A model generated the notes under the pieces. That model ran no database searches. It was not told the DNA's origin and saw nothing but the letters and a program-made list of their open reading frames with translations. A stretch of 64,000 bases of DNA from Branchiostoma floridae (Eukaryota > Chordata > Leptocardii > Amphioxiformes > Branchiostomatidae), in contig NC_049991.1 of assembly GCF_000003815.2 (NCBI RefSeq), positions 10,424,821 to 10,488,820 on the forward strand. The letters run 5' to 3'. Positions within the stretch are counted from its first letter, which is position 1, and each line of letters opens with the position of its first letter. Positions 54,301-64,000 of this stretch are shown here, one piece after another. A program made the translations under genes and the position numbers.

Positions 54301-57300
54301 ATTCACCTTTGAATCAGGTAAGGTCATTTCATTGTAAATCTGGAACTTACAAGCTTTTAAAATGCATATTGAGCATGTGTTTAATTCTGACTATAGCGCC
54401 AAAATGGTATCGTATATGGTGTAACTCATTTCCGTCTACATTTACTTGTTCAGGAGCCTCGGTTGCATTTGACATCCGGTTCTCGCCCAAGATGGGTCGT
54501 CAGTACCTGAACACCATCTTTAGTCCGACAGCAGACTTTAAGGAGAAGACTCAGGGACTGTGTGGGTTTATGGACGATGCTGAGGACAACGACTTCACAG
54601 GACCGGACGGAGCTCTGCATGGGGATGCAACCTCATTCGCTGAGTCATGTACTGGTCTCCTTGTACTTGTATTTCCATCCTTCCTTCTCGCTGTCTCTGT
54701 CATTGTACATCTGATTTGCACATTCAGAGAAGAACAAGCATATTGGCGTTCTCGATTTATTTGACAAAACTTCATAATATTATCATATTCTGAAAATGCT
54801 ATTTCCATACAGGGCGCATCATCACCACTCATCACGGGTCCGGCCTGCTGGGTTCCTGGTCCTGGGAATCTTCCAACTTCCACCCCGATGACGTCATGGG
54901 TGAAGCATATACTGACCAAAGTCACAAACCAACACTTGGATTGGATGCATTCACACCGGAGCAACGAAAGGTAAAGCATCTAGAGATTTATTTCATTTGT
55001 TCCTTTCTGTTCAATGATACGTGATTTAAGGCAGCTTAAATCACGAAGAAGAGAAGAAGGCAGCTTTATCTTGGTGGGACACTTACACTGTGGTTATGTA
55101 TTTGTCCACAGGTAGCTGAAGAGACCTGCGCGCAGCTCGGTTTGTCAGGTGTCCTTCTGGAAGAATGCATTTTTGATGTCGTCATTACAAACGACACGAC
55201 CTTCTCACAACAGGAAGTCTTCAAACTCGGTACGTAGTAGGCTAGTGTTGCGCATGACGTGGTAACATTGAGATTCGACACATTGCTAGCATCGGTGCTG
55301 CTTCCAAACTGTTACAAACGATTCGAAGAAATGCCTACCAATCAATGCTTGCCATCTATTACAGGATGCCCTTCTCAGTGCTCCGGTAGAGGGCGCTGTG
55401 TGAACAGCACCTGTGAGTGCATGTCGGGCTGGACAGGTCCGGACTGTGACGTAGGCAACTGTACGGACTGTTCCGGAGAACACGGGAAGTGCGTGCTTGG
55501 GTTCTGCCAGTGCGAGCCGGGATGGGAGGGAACAAGCTGCTCCCAGCGCGGTACTGGCATATTCTCTAACAAATGCCGTCATTAATGTAATGCTAGCTGT
55601 AGATTTGAACACATAACGTAAACCTGATGAGCAGCAGAAAAAGACTTAGCGTTATCTTTGTAATCCTTCTGACTCAATTTTTTCTCCCTCCATGTATGTT
55701 GTAGCAACGTGCCATGCAGTTAACAACTGTACCGATGAGCAGCATGGCCTGTGTGTGAAAACAAACCAATGCGTGTGCGTCCCCGGATATATAGGTAATT
55801 ACATTATCAGTGCTTATATGTACATTTGTTTAGCCATAGCTTTATAATATATTGATTTCAATTTGTAAACATCACCAAAACTAAAGTGGACTACCAGAAT
55901 ATTGAAAATGAAGCTGTGTGATTCTTGTCTAGTGTTATGAAATGATATGTTACAGGTGTGGACTGCAGTGAGATCCCGACCTGTTACAAGACCGACAACT
56001 GTACCTCCCGTGGTGTCTGTGTGGATCACGACAGGTGTCTGTGTGAGCGGGACTGGACGGGAGACAAATGTGACAAGTTTTCCTGCAAGAACCTGGACAA
56101 CTGCACAGGTAACTAGAAGACACTTTGATTAATCAACTCGATATAGTAAAGCACTAATTTAAGGAAGGGAAACCTTTTATAGTAACCGTATAGTGTTACA
56201 GGTCAATTGAAACTCCTTGCATGCTTGATGTAAGACACGTTAAGGATCTACTACAGGCATGTATATATGAGTAGTAGCTACTCGTTTTGGAACAGATACT
56301 CGATTCATCCAAAGAGTGTGTTTCTATATCTCTGGATTGTATACGTGTTTTATGCAGGGCAATTTCGGTCTATCTTTTGAACGGACACTTTCTGTCAGAG
56401 GAGGGTTGGTTAAATCTGCCATCTCTGATTACTTCTTTTCATTGTATTGTTATGTTAAAGTAACGATATGTTTATTAACAAGATCTGGCCAACTTAGGAT
56501 TTTAATTGCAATGCTTTACAGGACATGGGCTCTGTGTGGACATTGACGTGTGTGCTTGTGATTGGGGCTGGACCGGAAGTTCGTGCGCCATACCTGACTG
56601 CCCATTGGTCAACCACTGTTCCCGCCATGGAGACTGTGTGGCACCCGACCTGTGCCACTGTTACCCAGGGTATGACGGGAAGGACTGTAGTCTCGTACAG
56701 ACCTGTCCTGAGCTGAACAACTGCAGCAGTAACGGGATTTGTGTGAGAAACGAGTCGTCAGGGACTGACATCTGCAGGTATATGTCACTATTCAGTCTTC
56801 TTACACAATCTAGACATTGCACAACGTAACATTGACGGGAGCTGTGACATATCGTACATTTCGATTATGAATAAGGACATCAAAATTGTAAGGCCTTCTT
56901 TCGCTCAAATGAAATCAAACGGTACGTGGCATTATAAACGTTTAGATAAAATGGACTAGACATTTACTAGAAGAAAGATAAAAGACTTAGTGTTTGATAA
57001 ATTGGATGGTTAAACTACGGGAAAGACAGATAAAGTAAAATTTTTGATCGACTTTTTCTTAAAACACAGGTGCTTCCAGGGCTATGACAAGGATGACTGC
57101 AGCAGACCAGACTGCTCAGGCCGGAATGACTGTTCAGGCCACGGTGTGTGTGTGGAGCCCATGCTGTGTGAGTGTGACAAGGGGTACGGCGGCGTCAACT
57201 GTAGCGACTTCTCCTGTCAGAAGAACAACTACTGCTCAGGTAAAACTGTACTATGCAATAATAGATCAAGCTAATGTATAATTGCAGTCTGAACCTTAGC

Positions 57301-59536
57301 CATAGCGTTCCGGTATAATTGGCCATAAAGGACGCATTGCTGTCATAATTCTATGTTCAATTTCGAAACCTTTCAATGTAAGATAAAGTAAGTTTTACGG
57401 GATTTACTTTGTTTCAGAACACGGGGAGTGTACTGACTATGACGTCTGCACATGTAACACGTCATGGTCGGGAGAGGCGTGTAACATCCCAGACTGCACT
57501 GCGGTGAGCAGCTGTTCCAGCCGGGGAACGTGTCTCGCACCCGACACCTGCGACTGCTACCCTGGGTACGAGGGTGACGGTTGTGAGTTAGAAACCCCGC
57601 CAAACCTGAACCGTCCCAACTTTACCCAAGACGTCTACAGGATCCAAGTCGTAGAGAACCCCACTGTTGGAACGGTAGTGGCAACAGTACGAGCGACTGA
57701 CAACGACACTGGTATAAACGGAGAAGTGAAGTACAGGGCGGTTGAACTCAACAACACTACAGCACTTACCTTAGTTCCTGGGACTGCAGACATTGCCACA
57801 ACCATGGAGCTGGACTTTGAAGCCATCGGAGACAAAGAGTTCGAGTTGATTGTTGAAGCCATAGACGGGGGTGCGCCGACACTAACAGGAACAGCCACGG
57901 TTATCATGACCGTTACAGACGACAATGATAACATCCCTGCGCTGAACATAGCTGATGAGTCCGAAGTGCATGTTGTGTTGAGCGCCCCTATTGGCTACGA
58001 CGTTATCGCCGTAAACGCAAGCGACCATGATGCGTCTGCTTCATTTTCTAACGTGACGTTTAGTCTAACGTCAGCCAATGATTTCTTCGGAATTGATGAA
58101 ATAAACGGACGCATTCAGGTACAACGCGCCTTGCAAATAGGTACATATCCATTGGAAGTTGTGGCGAGTGATGGCGGTTATCCACCAAAAGCGCGCAGGG
58201 CGACAGTTCGAGCAGTTGTGACACAGATAAGCGCGAACACACCTCCTGTCTGTCAGCCACAAGACGGTCCTGCTCATCTCTATGTGGACATCAGCAAACC
58301 AGGTGACGTCATCACAACTGTGTCTGCACTGGACCGTGACATCGGAACAGCTGGCGATCTTCGGTACAGCATCAGTGATAGAAAGGGCAACTTGTCAAGT
58401 GAGTTTCAGGTGAATCCTGCCTCAGGTGACATCTACTTGACAACCACACTAGACCAGTCTTCTAGCAATATCTCCTTCGTGTCGCTGACTGCACAAGCTA
58501 CGGACCTCGGCACGCCGCCATTGCAATGCGACCTCCGGGTGAACATTGTTATCACGAACGACCCATCACAGCCCGCCAACGTCACGTTCCCGCCAGATTG
58601 GTTCACCACGGAGATTGACCACAGTCTGGTTATACCAACCGCCCTAGGTCTCAATACAACAGCCCAAGGTTTGAATACAACCGCCCCAGGTCTCAATACA
58701 ACAGCCCAAGGTCTCAATATAACAGCCCAAGGTCCCCATACATTCTCCCATGGCCTTGACACAACCATTCAGGTTCCCAAGACAACTGTACAAGACCAGA
58801 CAGGCACTGCAAACGAGGAAGTGACTTCACCTACCAATATTGGTACGCTATGTATAAATGCGATACGGACATATATCATACGTCGTATCATTTGCGCGTT
58901 TTACGTTTGCTTCTATGTGCCATAGGCAATCCGTTTGTTTTAAACTCCAGCGATTACTGGGATAAATTTGATACATGTACTAATTGTATCTTTGACGTTT
59001 CACTCACTCACTCACTCACTCACTCACTCACTCACTCACTCACTCACTCACTCACTCACTCACTCAGTTTACCGATTGTTAAATTGCCTTTGTCGTTAAA
59101 AGTCAAGCTATTTCACGTCAAAAATAGTAGCGACATAGTGTTTCTGATGTTCTTTACATAACAGACTGAATCTATATTTGCAGGAGCAGTGCCAGCCCAG
59201 CTAACCTGGTACCAGCAACCGGAGTACATCGGCGCCATAGCTGGAGGCATTATGGGTGTGGTGCTTTCGATCTCTGTCCTCATCTACGTCATCAAGCGTA
59301 GGAATCCAGGAGCTAAAGTCCTACCGGGGAAAAAAGAAATAGAACCCTGGACACGGATTAACACACCAAACTTTGACTGCCCGGCCGCCCCAAGATTGGA
59401 GACCCCAAGTGCGCCTCCCTCTCTCACAGTTTATAAGAACACACCAAACTTTGAATGTCCGGCCGCCCCAAGACTGGAGACCCCACGTGGGCCTCCCTCT
59501 CTCACACTTTATAAGAACCGTGCCTTCCAGGCATAA
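44085..59536 (+). CDS. Gene B: tandem paralog of gene A (5' end in gap, 34 exons)
   Basis: Product and domain order are as in gene A from the third beta-helix block to the tail. Exons are 44085-44618 (partial), 44755-44855, 44963-45091, 45200-45311, 45488-45666, 45945-46148, 46518-46619, 46841-47123, 47729-47926, 48159-48369, 49122-49290, 49553-49702, 50028-50203, 50344-50479, 50691-50807, 51080-51242, 51470-51710, 51860-52004, 52251-52403, 52598-52725, 52955-53103, 53233-53376, 53523-53718, 54181-54317, 54454-54648, 54813-54970, 55112-55229, 55364-55550, 55705-55794, 55956-56108, 56522-56777, 57070-57239, 57418-58842 and 59184-59536. Only five exons differ in length from gene A, each by three bases. 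No stop or frameshift is seen. It lies in the same orientation, with about 5 kb of repeats between the genes. Confidence 0.87.
45488..53103 (+). CDS. Gene B: EGF, PSI-like, unknown region and CPC modules
   Basis: Exons from 45488-45666 to 52955-53103 correspond one to one with gene A exons 6-22. EGF exon: CSHNGACLETTCYC. PSI-like exon: SCVQSVGCGWCDQTQSC. The unknown region keeps all landmarks (EGGYCKVWDQSRCPKGF, KEKVRVCIMDDICIPGEKW, ESCSQECPHADRPQRVG). Exon 49553-49702 is much more divergent than its neighbours (EPITTTTGASKRSSDVESS against an unrelated-looking stretch in A). The CPC exons are nearly identical. Introns are mostly short and do not align with those of A beyond the first bases. 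Confidence 0.86.
47200..47652 (-). mobile_element. LINE fragment in a gene B intron
   Basis: The intron 47124-47728 is about 500 bp longer than in gene A (104 bp), and the extra sequence lies between shared ends. On the minus strand 47652-47467 reads QKLQNRTARIILGLSY and ALAWTELRFHVANYTFYKLY. This is the LQNRAARII-type motif found near the C-terminus of many LINE polymerases. The copy is short and without a polymerase core. Confidence 0.6.
48428..48916. mobile_element. Fold-back element of about 490 bp in a gene B intron
   Basis: The ends are CCCCTTCACAC and GTGTGAAGGCCC. The interior pairs imperfectly along its length: ATTCTTACTGCATTCCAGAT on the left against ATCTGGAATGCAGTAGGAAT on the right. 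It has many ATTCCG/GAATTC-like words and no coding content. Gene A lacks it at this position. Confidence 0.75.
53233..58842 (+). CDS. Gene B: vWD module, ten EGFs, cadherin repeats
   Basis: The exons correspond to gene A exons 23-34. The vWD part has GGDPHLQTLDG, RAFDYHGIGEFWDC, QGLCGFMDDAEDNDFTGPDG and, with the donor after 54648, FAESWRI and GSGLLGSWSW. The intron between 54317 and 54454 is 136 bp, against 11.3 kb in gene A, and shows the state before insertion. The cadherin exon 57418-58842 is one codon shorter than in A and has DDNDNIPALN and VSALDRDIGTAGDLRYSI. The stalk has five TAxGLN-type units. Confidence 0.88.
53850..54102 (-). mobile_element. 253-bp retroposed insert with 9-bp target duplication
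   Basis: GGCACATTT stands on both sides (53841-53849 and 54103-54111). Gene A has the empty site once, at 21450-21458. On the minus strand the insert ends AATAAAGAAAAAAAA, that is a polyadenylation signal and poly-A tail. So it was copied from RNA in the minus sense. It may be a SINE or the 3' end of a LINE. I do not recognise a tRNA-like head. Confidence 0.88.
59001..59066 (+). repeat. (CTCA)n microsatellite in the last intron of gene B
   Basis: About 16 perfect tetranucleotide units. Gene A has only TTTGACGTTTGCG at the same place, so the tract expanded after duplication. The THSL repeat in the open frame 58850-59161 is a by-product. Confidence 0.95.
59184..59536 (+). CDS. Gene B last exon: membrane helix and tail with duplicated unit
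   Basis: The exon is nearly identical to gene A 38534-38886, with the same helix (AIAGGIMGVVLSISVLIYVI), the same two 78-bp tail units (59360-59437, 59438-59515) and the same NRAFQA end. The few changes include one residue near the start of the tail (KKEIEPW against KKEVEPW). Confidence 0.92.
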
Positions 59537-61525
59537 TCTGCCGAAGCGGTTTTGACATAATCAAGTGTTTGTTATTGTCTCGTGTGAAAACATGTTAGTG
59601 CGTTTTTGCTTCGCCAGTAGCTGTTCTAGTAAAGTGTGATGTATGTATCGTTTGTTTGTTTTCTTTGTATTTGTCATTAAGCTGTGTTAAGTAAACAACG
59701 GAGCTCCTGACCGGGGCTTGATGTGTGTGCCATAGAAAATTACACAGTAGATATGGTGCATAACAACACAAATGTTTTCTTTACTAACGTTAACATCCAT
59801 GTATATGACACGCCTGATCATTCGGGTATTTCATTTTGTTGAGAAAATGCATCATTGTCACAATGTGTTCAAGTGTGTGGGCCATTCGAAATACAAATAT
59901 CAATAAGAGCCTCAGTAACAAAACAATTAAACCAGAGGTATGTTGCATGATGGATCAATTTCGTGCGTTTAAACCCAATGTTAATTTTGATACGACGATG
60001 ACATATCAATTGTGTGAACGCACAGCGTTTATGTTGGGTTTGTGTGGAATGTTGTGTGGAATGTTAAATGTCTATTATCGGCCTTTTTCTTCTTTGATAT
60101 GAACGTTGGTGAAGATTAGCAAAAAGGACAATTAACTAGCGATATGTGGCTTGAAGTAAGAAAGGACAGCCCTGTTTTATTTGTATACCTTCATGTAGGT
60201 GGAGGACTGTTTGTTTTTATTTGAATGGAGTTGAACACCAAGCACATGTCTGTCTTGTTGTCTTTTCTTTAAAAAAAATTAGATAATTTTTTAGTGCAGG
60301 AGGGGAAAAATAAGCCTAAAAGGCTTATACGATGCCCTCCTCCATTTAAGTCAACAAACATTAGTCACAGTATAAATGTGGTAAATATAGATTACAAGTT
60401 CAGTATAAACAGTTGACAATTAGCGGTGATTAAGGATTACAAGACAAGAAAATGCATATGATAATAGCATACAATCAATGCAACAGGTATTAAGAATGTA
60501 ACGAACAAAGATACAACAAAAATGAAAACACATCAGTAAATTGCAAATTAAGCGTAAGCCATTAATCGTTAGTGGCGAAATATTACATTAAAGTTCAATA
60601 TGACGATGACATACGCAAATTAAAACCATTGAGACATTTCACAGATGACAATTCGAACTCAAATACAGAATGAAGGAACGACTGATGATGCACAAGCAAT
60701 CATAGATATCAATAACAGAAAATGAATAAAACATAAGATACACTTTAATATCGCTACTATAAATCACGTACAAACAACAATATATGATTCAGAAGAGAAG
60801 AGGAAGAATAAGGAGTGGTTGGTTTCGGCCAGTAGATGGTTTCTAAGATTATAGTTTTGAAGGGTATCACATAACTTCCTCAGGAAGAGGGAAGATCATT
60901 CATTCATCATGTTGATGCAATTGTATTTTACAGTTATTTGGGCAAATGAATTTTTGAAAAGGGGATTTGTAATTTTGTGCTTTGACGACGGTGATATTTC
61001 TACAACTATGAGCGAATGTTAAAAAAGAATCTGGGAGATTGTGGTTGTGAAAAGACCTAGTTGAAATCTGGTAACCTGGTTGTATGTGTGTGTAGAAACT
61101 GGAACCAGTGACAATGCGTAAATGTCTTGGAACAATATTCACCTGTCCATGAGACAGGGTCACCGGCGGTCCTTATCTCCACGAAACGTTCAAGGATCGA
61201 ATTGCGGTTTCCGCATGTGCTAGGTGCTGAACGTTATCCACATACAGACCTGCCCTTGCCACTGATCGCCACCACATAGACAAATAGACTAACCATGCAA
61301 TGAAATAATTGATTGCTCTTTTTAGCAACGGTAGAAGTTCAACACACAGAGTTGCTGATCGACCTCTACAAAAAACAGACCTGTCCTTGGTGCTGATCTC
61401 CATTCACACACAAACAGACCTGTCCTTGGTGCTGATCTCTATTCACACACAACCATACCTGTCCCTGGTGCTGATCTCTATTCACACACAAACAGACCTG
61501 TCATTGGTGATGATCTCTATTCACA

Positions 61526-61570
<45 letters not shown>

Positions 61571-62432
61571 ACGGACCTGGCCTTAGTGCTAATCTCTATC
61601 AACACACAACCGTACCTGTCCTTGGTACTGATCTATATTCACACAACCAGACCCGTCCTGGGTGCTGATCTCTACTCACACACAACCATACTTGTCCTTG
61701 ATGCTGATCTCTATTTACACACAAACAGACCTGTCCTTGGTGCTGATCTCTATTCACACACACGCACAAAAGACCTGGCCTTGAAGCTGATCTCTATTCA
61801 CACACAAAAAAAAAGACTTGTCCTTTGTGCTGACGTCATCCACATGTAACGCTCAACAAACATATAGATCTGTCTTTGGTGCTGCTCTCAATTGCTCGGT
61901 AAAATTCATGCACCTTTTGCTGAGTCCTTACACACATTCATGTCAAGGGAGGCGCACTGGAAATTGTCCATGGACATTTCATTGCCGCACACTTAACACT
62001 CCACACCAACACAATGAAAAGCTACTTTTATATGTTGATCTTTGTATCATATGTTTATCATAATATTGGTATAGTTAAAACACACAAACTGCCTTGAACA
62101 CTGCTCTGATTTAACTGCTTTGCTAATGAGGATCTTATTGGCATTGACACACTTGAACACACGTGATAACAATCATCTAAGACAAAATCACACCATGCAC
62201 ATGCATACGAGGTACCTGAATGAGGATTTATGTGATATAAATCTATTGATCATTGTAAATGCTATGCTTTTATGAGCGCACACTTCAATCTCCATATTCG
62301 TAGATCCGTTGTTATACTTCAAATGGCTAAATAATACACACAACACGCTACAGTAAAAGACGATATTGACGTCTGACTAAGCAAAACCAAAGCGTTAACA
62401 TTTAACTACTCTCAACAATAGCAAACAGTCGA
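59537..62432. other. Intergenic region between the convergent genes B and C
   Basis: The first 640 bases are the gene B 3' region, homologous to that of gene A. About 60240-61160 looks like an old retroelement end read on the minus strand. It has a small hairpin GCCTAAAAGGC and a T/A-rich edge near 60270, and a weak protein-like frame (60900-61163, minus) that I cannot identify. 61370-61850 is a minisatellite. From 61850 to 62432 I see nothing recognisable. The space is tail-to-tail, so no promoter is expected. Confidence 0.55.
61370..61830 (+). repeat. Minisatellite, about 39-bp units, with an embedded (CA)n tract
   Basis: About ten to eleven units with the core ACCTGTCCTTGGTGCTGATC followed by TCTATTCACACACAAACAG are present. 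A (CA)n run lies at about 61524-61570 inside. Because 39 is divisible by three, one frame stays open (LSLVLISIHTQTD repeated) and makes an apparent protein that I reject. Confidence 0.9.
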
Positions 62433-62728
62433 TTATGTCAGGACTGCTTCTGCGGGATATGCCCGGAAGGCACGGTTGTTATAGACCGTGCTGGTGGGAG
62501 CGGGAGTCACCCAAGCTTGGGGCGGGCGTTCGTCAACATTTGGTGTTTTCGGTCGTGGTTCTTCTTCTTCTTCTTCCTCCTCCGGTAAGACTTTAGCTCT
62601 GGCGTTTCTCCTGTACTTCATGACGTAGATGAGGACAGACGTCAGAAGTGCCACGCCCACGACGCCTCCCGCTATGGCGCCGATGTACTCCGGTTTCTGG
62701 TACCAGTTCACAGGAGCTGGTACGGCAC
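62433..62728 (-). CDS. Gene C last exon: membrane helix and acidic tail
   Basis: The acceptor on the minus strand is AATTGCAG before 62728. The exon reads AVPAPVNWYQKPEYIGAIAG, then a helix (AIAGGVVGVALLTSVLIYVM) and KYRR. The tail has eight consecutive Glu and a single TPNVDERPP-to-TSTVYNNRAF unit, and ends YPAEAVLT with TAA. The helix start is close to genes A and B, but the tail is clearly different. It has one unit where A and B have two, an acidic insert and a longer end. Confidence 0.9.
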
Positions 62729-64000
62729 CTGCAATTACAAATTACTCTGAACATAAGAAACACAACGTTACAACTATTGCCGTTAGCAAAAAATGCAGGG
62801 GAATCGCACACCCCCATACAACATTTTCTCCTCGATAGGTGACTGAGTTTCTCACAAAAAGGAAACCTTGGAAACTGATACGAGGGGCTAATTACTCTGA
62901 CTCATTTCCCATAGCAGGAGATTAATGAAACTTGGCACAGATATTAGTCTTTCTCTTTAAAGGAACCACCCAGAGTTATGCATTTCTTCCATTGTTTGAT
63001 GCAGCTCTGGACACCGTTTTCGTAAGACACCCCAGGTTGGTCCTCCAACAGATGCCTCATCAATGGCAGAAGAGGAACGACCAAGTCTGGGAGCTGTTTC
63101 CACATACTTCCGGCCATGTTTGTATTCAGGATGCCAGCGTTTTACAAGGTCATATGATGGGGCATCATCACCATAAGTTTCTTTCATTTCATCAAAAGTC
63201 TCCTTTGGTGTGCGTCCTTTCAAATACAAAAACCGGATCACTGCGCGACACTCAACTGGCTCCATTTCACACCTGGTCCATTTCACACCTAACTCAGTTC
63301 AAACACCAGTAAATCAGAAAGCACAATTAGTCCAAAGCTTTGTTTTGCAACATAAACTATAGACAGATGAATCATTACACATGCAAAATTTTATTTAGAT
63401 CAGACAACTGGAAGTGGGTCAGAGTTATTACTTATTGAACGCCCCTCGTAAAGGAGAACTTTAGAAACATAAATCATGACAAGACGTTTTACATGAGTGC
63501 TCCTGTCCACAATGTGGCCATGTTACATAAATAACTCACCAATAGTTGTAGGTGCAGTTGTGCCGATCTGGTCTTCGTCGGTTGCATTCAATCCTTGGGC
63601 TGTTATATTGATACCTTGGATGGTTGTATTGAGACTTGGGGTGGTTGTTATAAGCAGACTGTGGTCAATCTCAGTGGTGAACCAATCTGGCGGGAACGTG
63701 ACGTTGACGGGCAGTGATGGGTCGTTCGTGGTAACAATGTTCACCCGGAGGTCGCAGTGCAATGGCGGCGTGCCAAGGTCCGTAACTCGTGCAGTCAGCG
63801 ACACGAAGGAGATATTGATAGAAGACTGGTCTAGTGTGGTTGTCAAGTAGATGTTTCCTGTTGTAGGATTCACCTGAAACTCACTTGACAGGTTGCCCTT
63901 CCTATCACTGATGCTGTACCGAAGATCGCCAGCTGTTCCGATGTCGCGGTCCAGTGCAGACACAGTTGTGATGACGTCACCAGGTTTGCTGATGTCCACA
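62433..64000 (-). CDS. Gene C: third paralog, inverted (only last two exons in window)
   Basis: Two exons are visible: 63540-64000 (cadherin repeat 3 and stalk, continuing past the window) and 62433-62728. The cadherin part reads VDISKPGDVITTVSALDRD and on to TARVTDLGTPPL, almost the same as genes A and B at both protein and DNA level. The stalk is shorter (TPSLNTTIQGINITAQGLN). Donor GTGAGT at 63539 on the minus strand. The gene is convergent with gene B. The intron holds a mariner remnant. Confidence 0.88.
62881..63448 (-). mobile_element. Mariner transposon, internally deleted (568 bp), in the last intron of gene C
   Basis: The ends are CGAGGGGC and GCCCCTCG with TA on both sides (62879-62880, 63449-63450). 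The inner part of the inverted repeat (TTACTCTGAC against GTCAGAGTTA) also matches with a small shift. The ends are related to those of the fold-back element in gene A. The element carries a fused remnant of a mariner transposase on the minus strand. Confidence 0.9.
62957..63286 (-). pseudogene. Remnant mariner transposase, N-terminal HTH joined to the C-terminus
   Basis: The 109-codon frame begins MKWTRCEMEPVECRAVIRFL and has YLKGRTPKETFDEMKETYGD and SYDLVKRWHPEYKHGR, the helix-turn-helix of mariner/SETMAR-type transposases. ETAPRLGRSSSAIDEASVGG follows. It then jumps to a short basic end, GVLRKRCPELHQTMEEMHN. The whole DDD catalytic domain (about 200 residues) is gone, so the product cannot cut DNA, though it could still bind the ends. 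Confidence 0.88.

Noticed and set aside
61309-61668. 119-codon frame with LISIHTQTD repeats
   Set aside because: It is a by-product of a 39-bp minisatellite.
61370-61830. Regular repeats that might be taken for a CRISPR array
   Set aside because: The units are directly abutting with no unique spacers, and the genome is clearly animal.

Overview
The window is animal genomic DNA. Genes are split into many short exons with GT..AG introns, and the products carry SRCR, EGF, PSI, C-type-lectin-like, vWD and cadherin modules. Young repeats are everywhere, and two assembly gaps are present (500 N at 22315-22814, 100 N at 43985-44084). The domain shuffling, dense small introns and repeat style fit a lancelet (Branchiostoma); this is inference from style, not a match to a database.

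Layout. Gene A (+, about 1180-38886, 35 recognisable exons, 5' end outside the window) and gene B (+, 44085-59536, 34 exons, 5' end lost in the 100-N gap) are head-to-tail paralogs with matching exon boundaries. Gene C (-, 62433-64000, last two exons only) is a third paralog lying tail-to-tail with B. Each encodes a giant type I membrane protein. From the N-terminus it has repeated SRCR plus right-handed parallel beta-helix units ending in an N-x-W-W-G block, like Drosophila Bark beetle/Anakonda. Next come a CUB-like piece, a C-type-lectin-like domain, two EGFs, a PSI-like module, a long region I do not recognise, cysteine-rich modules and a MUC4/SUSD2-like vWD module. Ten tenascin-type EGFs, three cadherin repeats, a Thr/Asn-rich stalk, one membrane helix and a short tail complete it. 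The parts suggest a very long cell-surface adhesion or junction protein.

Mobile DNA explains most of the length difference between A (about 38 kb) and B (about 15 kb). A carries a non-LTR retrotransposon with reverse transcriptase (about 19366-21393) and an 8.4-kb element with about 240-bp terminal inverted repeats and a 7-bp target duplication (23727-32106). It also has a fold-back mariner-like element (35838-36661) and several tandem repeat blocks. B carries a 253-bp retro-insert with a 9-bp target duplication (53850-54102), a LINE fragment (about 47200-47652) and a fold-back element (about 48428-48916). A deletion derivative of a mariner transposon (62881-63448) sits in the last intron of gene C. 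Because A and B are so similar in exons, each serves as the empty-site control for insertions in the other.

The two full-length paralogs differ in exon length only by multiples of three, and I saw no broken exon, so both look functional. Exon identity is very uneven along the pair and flanking introns are often unalignable, which suggests gene conversion among copies.
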